64,000 nt of DNA from Linanthus parryae (lineage: Eukaryota; Streptophyta; Magnoliopsida; Ericales; Polemoniaceae), in assembly GCA_023055425.1 (NCBI GenBank), contig JALGPY010000010.1, forward strand, positions 20,185,363 through 20,249,362, given 5' to 3'. The position numbers were made by a program, and so were the translations under genes. Positions 54,705-64,000 of the stretch are shown piece by piece (positions within the stretch are counted from its first letter, which is position 1; each line of letters opens with the position of its first letter). The notes under the pieces were generated by a model. The model was not told the origin of the DNA. It saw only the letters and a program-made list of their open reading frames with translations, and did not search any database.

Positions 54705-57555
54705 TGCAACAACCCCCCTTATCCGGCTCGGACAAGACCGGGAGGGCGATGCTAAAAGTAATTGCGGAACTCAAAAGCATAACATCAAAAATTATTTATT
54801 TATTACATAATATTAAACATCACAAAGTCTCTAGATATTACAAAAGAGTTTCCAAAACTACTACATAATGGTGAACTAGCCAACTACATTACTACTCGTG
54901 CTGATGTCTACGTGAGTCCCGTACCCTGCTATGCCATAGTCTTCAGCTCCTAAGTCTTCGGTTGGAAGGAACCATAAACCGCAGTTTTCAAAGTCAGCAC
55001 GTAAATACTGAGTAAGTAGCAAGCTCGTAAAACAGATGATGAGGCAAGCTTACTTAACAATGACAAAGAGGAATAAACTATGAAACAGTAAACTTGAAGA
55101 ATAAAGTAGAAACTCAAACGTAAATTTCTCTTTCCTTTAAATTTTATTTCTCAACTTTCAAACGGGGAGAATTAGTTCCAATCTCTTTATTTTTTTATAA
55201 TTATCCAAATCTCTGAGAAACTGTGTTATTAACTTTGTTGACACGAGGATGATCTACTAACTCTACGCATCCAAGACCTTAAGTTCCGGAACCCCTCTAA
55301 GACTCCTCGCGGCCAGAGAGGTGAGTACATGGAGCGACCCGGCAGGTTGTGACCGGGTTAAATAAACGGGTCGAGTGGAAGCAGCCATGAAGACCAATCT
55401 AATAAAAGTCAAATATAACGATCCCCGCTCAACTCTTTTCACTTTACGTTAATTACGAATTATTATTCGGGTGACAACATCAGATAAGTAATTTCTTTAA
55501 AATATAATAAACTTCAAATAAACAAGTGAATGAATAAAAAGAAAAATAAAAATGCATTTTGAGAAAAATATTAAAAGACATATTAAGACACGAAAGAAGA
55601 TAGGCTCAATGCTTGGCATGTTACTTACCTCATTTTGGTAGCAATAGCACCTTCTAGCAGTGGCTCGGTCCTACAAAATCGTCACCTACAAACCGTAGCT
55701 TCTAAGTTAATAAATATTCATGAAATGCTACACATCCTAGCAAGTATTCTCTTTTATATCTCCCCAAACCCCGCTAGTTAATTTTCCCGACGTTTTATTA
55801 TTTAGTTATAATTTTATATAAACGAAACTATATAAAACAACACGTCTATATTTAAACGACTAATCTTTTATTATTATTATTAGCTAAAAGTGATTAAGTA
55901 ATTCTAGAAATTATTTTATAGAAGACTTGATATAATGGTAAAAACGAAAACTAGTTTATATTTATGAAAAAGAATTGTTATTATTATAACGATTAAACAA
56001 TATTTAAGACTATTTAATTTGAAGAGAACATCTTCAAAATACTTAACACGACACGACGATGTTTATAAACTAGCAATATGTTCAATTTTACAAGTATCGA
56101 ACAACCAAATTGTAAGCTAAGTGACTAAACAATGTTTATTTAAATTTTTTAATAAGAACGTTTCTTGTTTAATTTTTAACGAACAACCCGTTCCCTATTT
56201 CAACACTCGGATCACTTTTTCGGGATGAGGACAATTAATTGTATTTTTAGAAATTATTTTTAATCCAAAGTTATTATTTTATTTTTAGCGAAAAGTGTGA
56301 AGTTTAGGTAAAAGGATTGTAGAACCCCTAACTTATATTAAAAGATAGTAAACACCCCCAACTAATAATAAAATATAATAGTTAAAGCACACTAGACACC
56401 TAAAAATTTCTGAAAATACAACAGTCCCCCCTTAAGATATGCTAAAACACAGTTTTATTAAACTACACCTTTTACCCCCTTAACAGAAACTTCAATTTTA
56501 TTGATCTAAACTTGGATTCAAGCTAGCAAGTTGAGATTTTGACTATCTAAATAAACTAATGAAAGGATTTAGCACATACCTAGGCCAAAAATGACTAGAA
56601 ATCGTCAAGGGATAAAGCGGGTCCGAGTTTGACGTCGGTATCGCCGGAGTTGAGCTTCGACGCCGGCGAACAGAGGGGTTTTGGGTCCGTCTGAGCCTTC
56701 TGCTATCTTGGCCGGGGTCCTAGGAGCTTACTCGAAGCAGTGGGAGAGAGTAGGTGCTGTGGCGGAGCTTGGCCAAAATGGGTCGCCTAAAACAATGGAG
56801 GTTTGGCCGGTGGTGGGTGGCTTCGACTATGGCGGAGCTGTTGCTTCTTCTTGGTGCTCTTGGCCTCTGTTTTTGACAGAGAGGGGGATGAGAGAGATAG
56901 AGAGATCGAGCAGTGGGTGCTCTCGGGTTCTCCTTGCTGGAGCTTCGACGGTGGTAGCGGTGGTTGTGGCTATTTCCATTGTCTGCTCTGCTGCTACTGT
57001 TGTTGTCTTCAAGAAAAAGAGAGTGAGAGAGGGGTGATGCAGAGAGTAGAGAGATATGCAGGTGGGTTTGTCTTTTGCCGAAGCTTGAACATGGAGGTGT
57101 TGGTGAAGATGACGATGGGGATGAGAGAGGTGGTGGTTGCTATGGCGGCTGTGGGTGTGAGGAGGTGGCTGGTGAGCTGCTTAAATAGAGTTGGTTTCTT
57201 GGAGATGTGGGTTTGCGAGAGTTGAGGGCGGTGATGAAGTTGATAGGCGGTGATGGTGCTTTTCCGTGAAGGAAAAGTAGGAAGAAGATGAGATTGGGGA
57301 GGAAGACTAAGGTGTGGGTGGTGTACAATCCTCCTAGGTGATTGGGTGTGACAATTCTACAAAATCTCGCAGTGGTCCGACACGCGTTATTAACTAAAAT
57401 TTGAGAAAATGTTTACATAATAATTTACGAACACTACTCTAATATTCTTCTAAAATATAACTCAATAATTTACCCAAATATTATTTTGTAAATAAATTTT
57501 TTATTAGGCTTCTAAAATGATTGTTTTACCCCTACTAATTAAACGGGGTATTACA
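54705..57555 (-). repeat. 5' LTR of the minus-strand gypsy (2.85 kb)
   Basis: On the minus strand it starts TGTAATACCCCG and ends GGGGTTGTTGCA. It contains a GC-rich block (about 56640-57240) that would be transcribed as leader, with simple Ser/Thr/Ala-coding runs on either strand; I do not call these genes. The rest is AT-rich. It is flanked on the other side by a purine tract (57556-57568), so it can also be read as the 3' LTR of a neighbouring copy. Confidence 0.8.
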
Positions 57556-57839
57556 TCCTTCCTCCCTTAAAAAGAGCTTCGTCCTCGAAACTAAAATCAA
57601 GAAACTAATCATGATACTCAGATCATCTAACAAACAATTATCTAACACAATTAATATCACATGAATGGCGAGTAATTTCACATAACAAATAATAGCAAGT
57701 AACCATTTTACGATACACGTAATGCAACACGTAATATCAAATAAGGTCGTAGTCACGTCCATCTAATTAAGTGGTCATAGTCTCATTTGGTTACTAAGTC
57801 TGAAGGTCAAGCATAACTCAAGGGCACTAAGACGCAACA
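57556..57839 (-). other. 3' tail and polypurine tract of a second gypsy copy, minus strand
   Basis: Read on the minus strand, a TTTCGAGGACGAAGCTC stretch is followed by the purine tract AAGGGAGGAAGGA, then the LTR start at 57555. This is the usual end of a chromovirus internal region. Everything further upstream in that copy is replaced by copia sequence. The left limit is approximate. Confidence 0.6.
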
Positions 57840-59129
57840 ATAGCAGATTAATACGTATAGTATTAGACAGAGCATTGCATCTCTGATCGAATGGGCAACT
57901 GAATCTTGCATGGAACATTTCCAGCTCATAGTCCCTTCCATTAAGGCAAAACATGAAACTTGACTATAATCTGAAATCATCTTTATCAGATTGGAAGTTC
58001 TCATCACTGTAACCCCTTAAAGTAAACTCTTCCTATCCTCCATTTATCAAGAATTCATCCTTAGTTCTTTCTCAAGTACTTAAGGATATTCTTGACAATT
58101 ATCAAGTGAATATCACCCAAATTTGACTGGTATCTCCATGTCATGCTCATATGACATGTCTGGCCTTGGACAGATCATGGCTCATCTCGTGAATCACATT
58201 TATACGGTTGTTTCTCAATCTAATTTGAAAGACAATTAGTCTTCCGAAGACAAATTCCATGTGACATGGGTAAGAATCCATAATCTTTTCATGTTGAACC
58301 ATTTCAACACCTTTGTCAATATATGTATTTTGAATTAAGTTAAACAACTCTCTTGATCTATCTCCATAGATCTTTATAGATTGTTTCGCCTAAGTTTATC
58401 ATTAAAATAAATTCTCTAGCCAATCTTTAACATATTGCAGAGTAGAAACATTATTCCCAATGATTAGTATGTCTCCACATACATGACCAGAAATATAAAT
58501 GTGCTCCCACTAACCTTCTTGTAAACACAAGCTTCATATTTTTTATTGATGCAATCAAACCATTTGATTTCATCATTAATCGAAGCTTCCAACTGCAAGA
58601 AGCTTGGCTCAATCTGTAAACAGATTGTTGCAAGCAAGATGCGAAGGGATTTGAGCATCACAATTGGGGGGATATATTTCGTCATAGTCTATACTATGAA
58701 CTCACATGAAACCTTTTCCAACCAATTGTCCCTTAAAAGTAATCTCATTACCATCCATGTTGGTTTCCACATAACCCACTTGCACCCTATGGGTCCTACC
58801 CCTTCAGGTGGTACCATCAAAGTCCATATTTTGTTGGTATACATGGATTCCATTTCGTATCTCATGGATCTCAGCCATTTATGAGAGTATGGCCCACTCA
58901 TGTTCTCCCCATAGGTTGTAGGATCATCTCCATTAGAAACGCATCTACGAATTATGAGAAATCCATATTTCTCTAGCCCCTTAAAAAATTTAACCTATGA
59001 GGTCCTTGTGTTACTTGAGTAGGTTGCTCCACAACATCTTGTGATCCTGCTCATGTTCCATCAAAACGATCAACGTTTTGTTGTGGTTCTTGAACTCCTT
59101 CAAGCTATACTTTCCTCCCACTATATCTT
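57840..59129 (-). pseudogene. copia RT and RNase H relic, minus strand
   Basis: RT blocks are YEMESMYTNKIWTL, PPEGVGPIGCKWV, KSLRILLA and YEACVYKKVSGS. The YVDD motif is replaced by YVET followed by a stop. RNase H is recognisable only as fragments (an LIKMISDYSQV-like segment for the TDASFQTD region, and MSWKCS). Many stops and shifts. Confidence 0.75.
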
Positions 59130-59132
59130 TTA

Positions 59133-60321
59133 GGCTCTGTTTGGTTCATGGAAAATGAATGGGAAAGGAAAATGGAAGGAAAAAGAAAAGAAAGGAAAAA
59201 GAAAACTAGTTTCTTTCCTCTGTTTGGTGGTTGTTGGAAACAAAAGAAAAAATACTGCTGCCTTTTCGTGTTTGGTTACCCTAAACTTGAAAAGAGAAAA
59301 TCAAAATGAAAATCCAATTTGTTGGACGTACACATACCTTTTAAGAACGTTAACTTCATATTTCAAAATCTGAAGTTGGTTTCGATACAAAACAACGCTA
59401 TGACACCTAATTCCAAAAGAGAAAGATTATTAAAGCAGAAAAGTAATGTCTCTCGTCGAAACAATACCACAATTCATTCATGTTAACATAATTTTATTGA
59501 CAAATTTTTCCACATGTTACGGCACACTGGAGGGGTGAAAGTGTCTTTTTCAAATCTAGAGGGATGAAAGTGTTCTTCAATAAAACTAAAAAGGGGGTGA
59601 AAGTGTCTTTTACCTTTTCTTCCTCTCTTCTTCATTTTCTTCCGTCTCCTCCTCCGACTTCTGGTCTCCATCTCTATCACCATCACCAACACCATCACAG
59701 CTTTACAAAGATTGAAAATTTGGTGGAATTGAGTCCGAAGTAAGCTGCTACTGCTTCTAAGACCTTGAGCTTCATCCCCCTGTAAATTGTGGGCAAAGTC
59801 GGGTACCGATTTCAGAGTACCAATTTCTAGTTTTCCGGAAAATTAGGTATCATCCAGGTCTCTTTTCGCTTGTATATCATCACCCAATTCTGGGTTGGCC
59901 TTGAAAGTGACATTCTTGGGTTCGTCGAGCTGTGACTGAGACGGTTTTTCACTATGGGTTGAATCGACGGCGAGGGGGAGATGCCAGAGATGGGTGTCGT
60001 CGGAGATGCCTGAAGATCCGGCGGAAAGGAGGCGGAAGGTTACGCCGGCGAAGAGGAGAAAGAAACGCTACGCCGGTGATTTCGCGTCGGTTGCGAGCTC
60101 GAAGGGTTCGAGCAAGAGAGACGCACGTTTTTTCTTTTCCTTTTCCTTTTCCGCCCATTTTTCGACGGAAAATTTATTTTCCCCCTTCATAATATTTTTT
60201 TTCCCTTTTCCTTTCCTCTCATTTTCTTTTCTTGTTATAATTTTACCTCCAAACATAAAAAGGAAAATGTCAGGAAAACTATTTTCCTTTCCTTCTAATT
60301 TTCCAAGAACCAAACAGAGTG
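59133..60321. mobile_element. Tourist-like (PIF/Harbinger) non-autonomous DNA element
   Basis: 1,189 bp with terminal inverted repeats GGCTCTGTTTGGTT and, reversed, CACTCTGTTTGGTT, extended imperfectly by TGGAAAAT and AAAGGAAAA-type sequence. It is flanked by TTA on both sides (59130-59132, 60322-60324), the target typical of PIF/Harbinger, and inserted in the copia integrase-RT linker. No transposase is visible. The interior has three GGGTGAAAGTGTCTT-type repeats (about 59530-59610) and a GC-rich block (about 59935-60120) unlike its surroundings, possibly captured gene DNA. Confidence 0.75.
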
Positions 60322-60324
60322 TTA

Positions 60325-61720
60325 GAGATAATCTTTATCTAGAAATATAGCAGTTTGAGCTACAAAACAACTTTTTATTGATTGGATAGTAGATATAATA
60401 TCCTTTGTTTCCGCAGGATATTCCACATAGCACATTTATCCGAATTGGGTCCAAGTTTATCTGTAAACTACTTACAAAAACTTCATGAACCAAATTCATT
60501 ATGAATTACATACTAGTACACTTATATCTCATATGGTGTTTTTCTCAATTGATTTAGATGGAATAAGGTTAAGGCAAAACTTGCTGTAATTAGAACATGG
60601 CCCCTAAAAGTAAACTGGAAGTTCTGTTTCACACATCATGGACTGAATCGTGTCCAACAAGGTCCGATATCTCCTGTTAGACACTCCGTACTCATGTGGA
60701 GTTATAGGTTGAGTGAGTTTGGATCATATCCAATACTCCCATAGATGCTTGTCAAACTCTATGCTTAAGTATTCTCCTCCACGATACAATCGTAAAGCCA
60801 TGATACTTTTGCCAAGCTGGCTCTCTACTTCATTCTTGAATTGCTTGAACTCTTCAAAGGATTCTGATTTGTTTCTTCATAAGATACACAAATCCATGTT
60901 TCTCCGATTCCATTAGTAAATATGATGAAGTACTGAAAAACACCTTTAGCATTTGTGCTTAGCGGCCTACATACATCAATATGTATGATTCCCAAAAGAA
61001 TATATCTTTGCCAAATAAATAAGTCTTACATGTCACATATGATTCATTATCAAATGAGTCCAGAAATCCATCCTTATGGAATTATAGATATGTATCTCTT
61101 ATTCATCTGGCCTAAACTATAATGCTAAGATATGTGAGGTTCATATCATTATATGAAAACCTCTTGGTATTAATATTATAGATGAAATTATCATGATCAT
61201 AGATATACAATCCATTAGAAAAAATTGCATTACAATAATGTTTATCAGAATAAATGGAACAACATTTGTCTTTTATTATGATAGAGAGCATTTCTTGTCA
61301 AAACAAGAAACTATGATTAAGCACCTACTCATAGCAGAGACATAATCACTTTTGTCTAACTCATGAATAATTTCAGAAAGGTAGAGATAATTCCCTACGA
61401 CTAATTAAGCAACCCCTTGCTTCATTGCCCCACGTGTAGGTTTATTTCTTCCTTATTCAATTGTCAACATCTCTTGAGATCCTCCACATTTTTATAAAGG
61501 TAAGATCCTCATACTCATGATGATGAGATAGACACATTGACTTCTATGAAAAATACCTAAATTGGAATTCACAATTCCTTTATTATTTCCTTCCAGGTAC
61601 TTTGGGTAGTCTCTGTTCCTCAAAACCACCTATGGGACTTTAAGGCAATTTAGTTTTAGCAACAACCTTGCTTTATACCCATGCGGTCAGCGCAAACTTT
61701 TCGCCCTTACCCATGCTATT
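60325..61720 (-). pseudogene. copia protease-to-integrase relic, minus strand
   Basis: Minus-strand fragments in order are an RLPKVPGRK-like post-knuckle segment, HKDGFLDSFDNESY (gag-pre-integrase), MALRS...WRRIL-like remains of the SDRGGEY region and KLGPNSDKC. No frame is open for more than a few dozen codons. The identity rests on alignment by eye with 4990-6300. Confidence 0.65.
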
Positions 61721-62035
61721 AACCATTAACATGTTTTCCCATTAGCCCTTTATGAGTTATTTGTTTAGCGATTCTCAATCATATTGAGTAAATCACCTTT
61801 GGACAAAACTATAATTTCATCCAATGCAATTCTTGGTACACTTGGGCGAATAACTTTTATTCTTTATCTATCTCATAGATAACACCCATTCCCTAGCCTT
61901 TCAATCATATTGAATTAGCTTAGTTGCATATGACCTCTTGCTTTAGAAGTCACACATTACTAGCTTGTGTCGTCGTGTCATATCTTGATGAATCAAGTCG
62001 CCTTGCTTTGGCAAGCCCGAACTTCATTACATCTC
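61721..62035 (-). repeat. second copy of a copia leader segment inside the relic
   Basis: It matches 62640-62930 (shared CAAGTCGCCTTGCTTTGGCA and TTCTTGGT...TTGGGC blocks) and hence the copia leader. It sits after the gag remnant, where leader does not belong, so the relic has an internal duplication. Confidence 0.6.
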
Positions 62036-62469
62036 GATCACGACAAGTGCTAAGCAAGAGATGGTAAAACACAAAGTGGAGCAACACTTCAAATCTTTCA
62101 TGTCTAGCTCGCTCTTTGAAGAGTTTGTTTTAACGTATGATCATATCATATGCCTCCATGTTTTCATCTGGCTTCCAAATCTCAGAGTTCATGGAAGCTA
62201 ACACGAGGCAAGTGACATCCAAAGAGCCATTCTTTGATGTTACTTCCATTAGGTTTTAGTGTGCTTTGGTCGTCGGTGAGAAGAGAACTATATGTTCTAC
62301 GATATACAACATTTTTCTTTATTTGAAAATAATTCTCTATTTTATAACAGTACAGAAATCAGATTCCAGACATTTTGTCCTTCTTAAGGACATAAACTCG
62401 CGTTTTGTTTGTTTAATTCCATGGGTATTCAACACAAAAGGATTTATGCAAAGTGTTGTGACGTTTTAA
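62036..62469 (-). pseudogene. copia gag remnant, minus strand
   Basis: Fragments VLKKDKMSG (for VLEKDKLSG) and KERARHERFEV (for QEQERFERYEV) lie in the expected order with stops between. The C-terminal half and zinc knuckle are replaced by leader sequence. Confidence 0.65.
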
Positions 62470-63605
62470 CTAAATTTAACAAAGATTTAAAATGTCAAAT
62501 ATAGCTCCCACTATTTTCCTCTGATTAATAACCCTCCATGTTAATGCGGAAAATATCATTATATTTTCTAGTGGCCCAAGATCCATATTTCATTTCTTTT
62601 GAGCTTGTCTTGGCAAGTCACCCAAAATAGGTATTTGGGTAGGAACAATTCCAATTGCTCCCCATGTAATTCTTGGTTCAATTGGGCACATAACTCCTTA
62701 TTTATCTATCCCCATAGATAATCCAAGTTGGTTGCCTCTAGGCTTTAAATCTCATTAAGTCACCTAGTTGTGTCCAACCTCTTACTCTAACAATTACACA
62801 TTACTTGCTTGTGCCATCGCATCACACCACGAGAAACCAAGTCGCCTTGCTTTGGCATGCACGAGCTTGGTAATCATGATCATGATGAGTGTTTAAGTAA
62901 CGAGAAGGCAAAACACAATATTTAAAATTGACGGATTATGCTTTCAATTTTAATTGTTTTGTTGATCCATATCAACAGGTCGACTTATTTGGGTTGGGAA
63001 ACCCCAAAATAAAAGATCCGGGTTGTTAATTATCTTATTATGAATTTTGCATGCATCATCCATACACCAACAAAAACTAATAAGAGAATAAATAAAAAAC
63101 CACAAAAATAAAAACCTGATATGGATATGGCCTCCTAGACTAAGATATTCCCAAGACAATGAGAATAGCTATGAAACCTAAGAATAGCAAGCTCATATCC
63201 ATGTGCCTCCATCTTTTGATCGATGCTCCATAGCTTGTGGAATGCTCCATGCTCTTTAGCGTTGTTGAATGTTCCATCTTGTGGTTCTTTAGGCTTCTTT
63301 TCCATGTCTTCGCTATTATCAATTCTAACTAATACTAGCTAAAATCTATACTAAATAGAAAGATCTCAAAAGTTGAGAAGAAGACCGGCTCGCAGACCGT
63401 AAAACATAATTAACTATTATATTAATTTATCGGCTCGCAGGCCATAAAAAAACCACAAAAATTAAACATTAACAACATCCACATCTATGGCCATATCCAA
63501 TCACCATTCAAATAGCACATAAACTGTTAAAATCCAATTCTAACGCGCTTGGTCAATTTTAATTGATTTTGGATGAACTAGGGTCAAAACGGTCCAAGAG
63601 GGCCG
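62470..63605 (-). other. copia leader, minus strand
   Basis: Collinear in reverse with 2990-4170: AATATAGCTCCCACT, the paired CTCGCAGGCC/GGCTCGCAG segments (about 63385-63445) and the ACCAAGCGCGTTA region reversed near 63545. Non-coding. The upstream LTR and primer site are absent. Confidence 0.75.
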
Positions 63606-64000
63606 ACCAACGTGTCGCAAGACTTGTGGTTCCTGTTCCTGTTCCATAGTAGGATTAGTGGTTTGTGGTTCTTGAATTTCTTCAAGCTCTAGAGTCCTCC
63701 TACAAGCTTCTTTAGAGACAAATTATCTTCCCAGAAACACGCCGGACCGCACAACAAACACTTTGTTCTTAGTTGGATTGTAGAAATAATATGCCTTAGT
63801 TTCCTTAGGGTTACCATAAACTTACACTTATCCGACTTAGGCCCGAGCTTGTCTAATTGTAATGTTTTACATAGACATCGCAGCCCCAAATCTTCATGAA
63901 AGACACTAAAAGATGCCTCCAACTCCACATCTCGTATGGAGTCTTCATGACCGACTTGAATGGAACACGGTTAATGGTGAAAGTTCCACACAATAGAGCT
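63606..64000 (-). pseudogene. copia integrase end and linker, minus strand, running off the window
   Basis: Minus-strand FTINRVPFKSVMKTP and FMKIWGCDVYVK give the integrase C-terminal end, then an EQEQEPQ linker, with shifts. It is a different copy from the relic to its left, joined head to tail without an LTR between them. Confidence 0.75.

Larger units (their letters stand above)
50446..57555 (-). mobile_element. Ty3/gypsy chromovirus-type (Tekay/Del-like) element, minus strand, 3' truncated
   Basis: On the minus strand the order is LTR (57555-54705), tRNA-Met primer site, gag with zinc knuckles, protease, RT, RNase H, start of integrase, then a 222-bp LTR remnant. The integrase catalytic core and most of the 3' LTR are deleted at a junction near 50667. 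The sequences just outside the two ends do not match (TCTGT and TCCTT). The lineage is judged from RT style and the TGTAATACCCCG LTR start. Confidence 0.85.
57840..63605 (-). mobile_element. degenerate, rearranged copia element, minus strand
   Basis: On the minus strand the order is leader, gag start, a second leader segment, protease/gag-pre-integrase, integrase, linker, [Tourist-like insertion], RT and RNase H. It belongs to the same family as the tandem at 1185-16454 but is far more decayed and lacks both LTRs. The leader joins integrase-linker sequence of another copy at about 63606. Confidence 0.75.

Noticed and set aside
56681..57225. Two overlapping plus-strand open frames of 118-140 codons
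   Set aside because: They lie antisense inside the minus-strand gypsy LTR in its GC-rich leader block and consist of simple Ser/Val/Cys-rich sequence with no domain.
59932..60192. Arg-rich open frame inside the Tourist-like element
   Set aside because: Low-complexity GC-rich reading with an overlapping open frame on the other strand. It shows no transposase motif. Kept only as a possible captured fragment.

Overview
This window is plant nuclear DNA, probably from a dicot, and consists almost entirely of nested LTR retrotransposons. I see no convincing host gene, rRNA, tRNA or CRISPR array. The assignment to a flowering plant rests on Ty1/copia elements with an initiator-tRNA-Met primer site, Ty3/gypsy Athila-type elements with a tRNA-Asp primer site and a downstream env-like ORF, a chromovirus-type gypsy on the minus strand, Sirevirus-like LTR pieces and a Tourist-like (PIF/Harbinger) DNA element. 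The species cannot be named from this.

Layout. 1-1184: flank with an accessory-ORF fragment. 1185-16454: two copia elements of one family in direct tandem with a shared middle LTR (LTR-internal-LTR-internal-LTR), both coding-dead. 16455-19752: Sirevirus-like LTR fragment, then unassignable AT-rich DNA with a degenerate zinc-knuckle fragment. 19753-34433: an old Athila-like element. It is interrupted by a complete small gag-only LTR element (24311-26098, TSD ATTGG) and by two reversed copia LTR fragments (27575-29667), and it is cut at its 3' LTR by a reversed copia LTR (34434). 35181-48676: a younger Athila-like element with LTRs about 98% identical by eye and a perfect GTATC target duplication, inserted inside that reversed copia LTR, which resumes at 48677-48993. 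49168-50445: a second Sirevirus-like LTR. 50446-57555: a minus-strand chromovirus-type gypsy with a 2.85 kb 5' LTR and truncated integrase and 3' LTR. 57556-57839: 3' tail and polypurine tract of another gypsy copy abutting the same LTR. 57840-64000: a rearranged minus-strand copia relic containing a 1.19 kb Tourist-like element (TSD TTA).

How the parts work together. Each family would need gag, protease, RT/RNase H and integrase to copy itself, but every pol region here is broken by stops, frameshifts or lost catalytic residues. The one long intact reading frame is the 597-residue env-like ORF of the younger Athila-like element.

The most unusual signal is non-coding. The Athila-like family carries a perfect 14-bp palindrome, TGCGTATATACGCA, in pairs or triplets with an 18-bp period, in the LTRs and at two internal non-coding sites. 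Each cluster sits inside different outer inverted arms. Half-site versions occur at matching places in the old relative. The unrelated Sirevirus-like LTRs carry a different palindrome, TTTCAAGGCCTTGAAA, in pairs with a 20-bp period.
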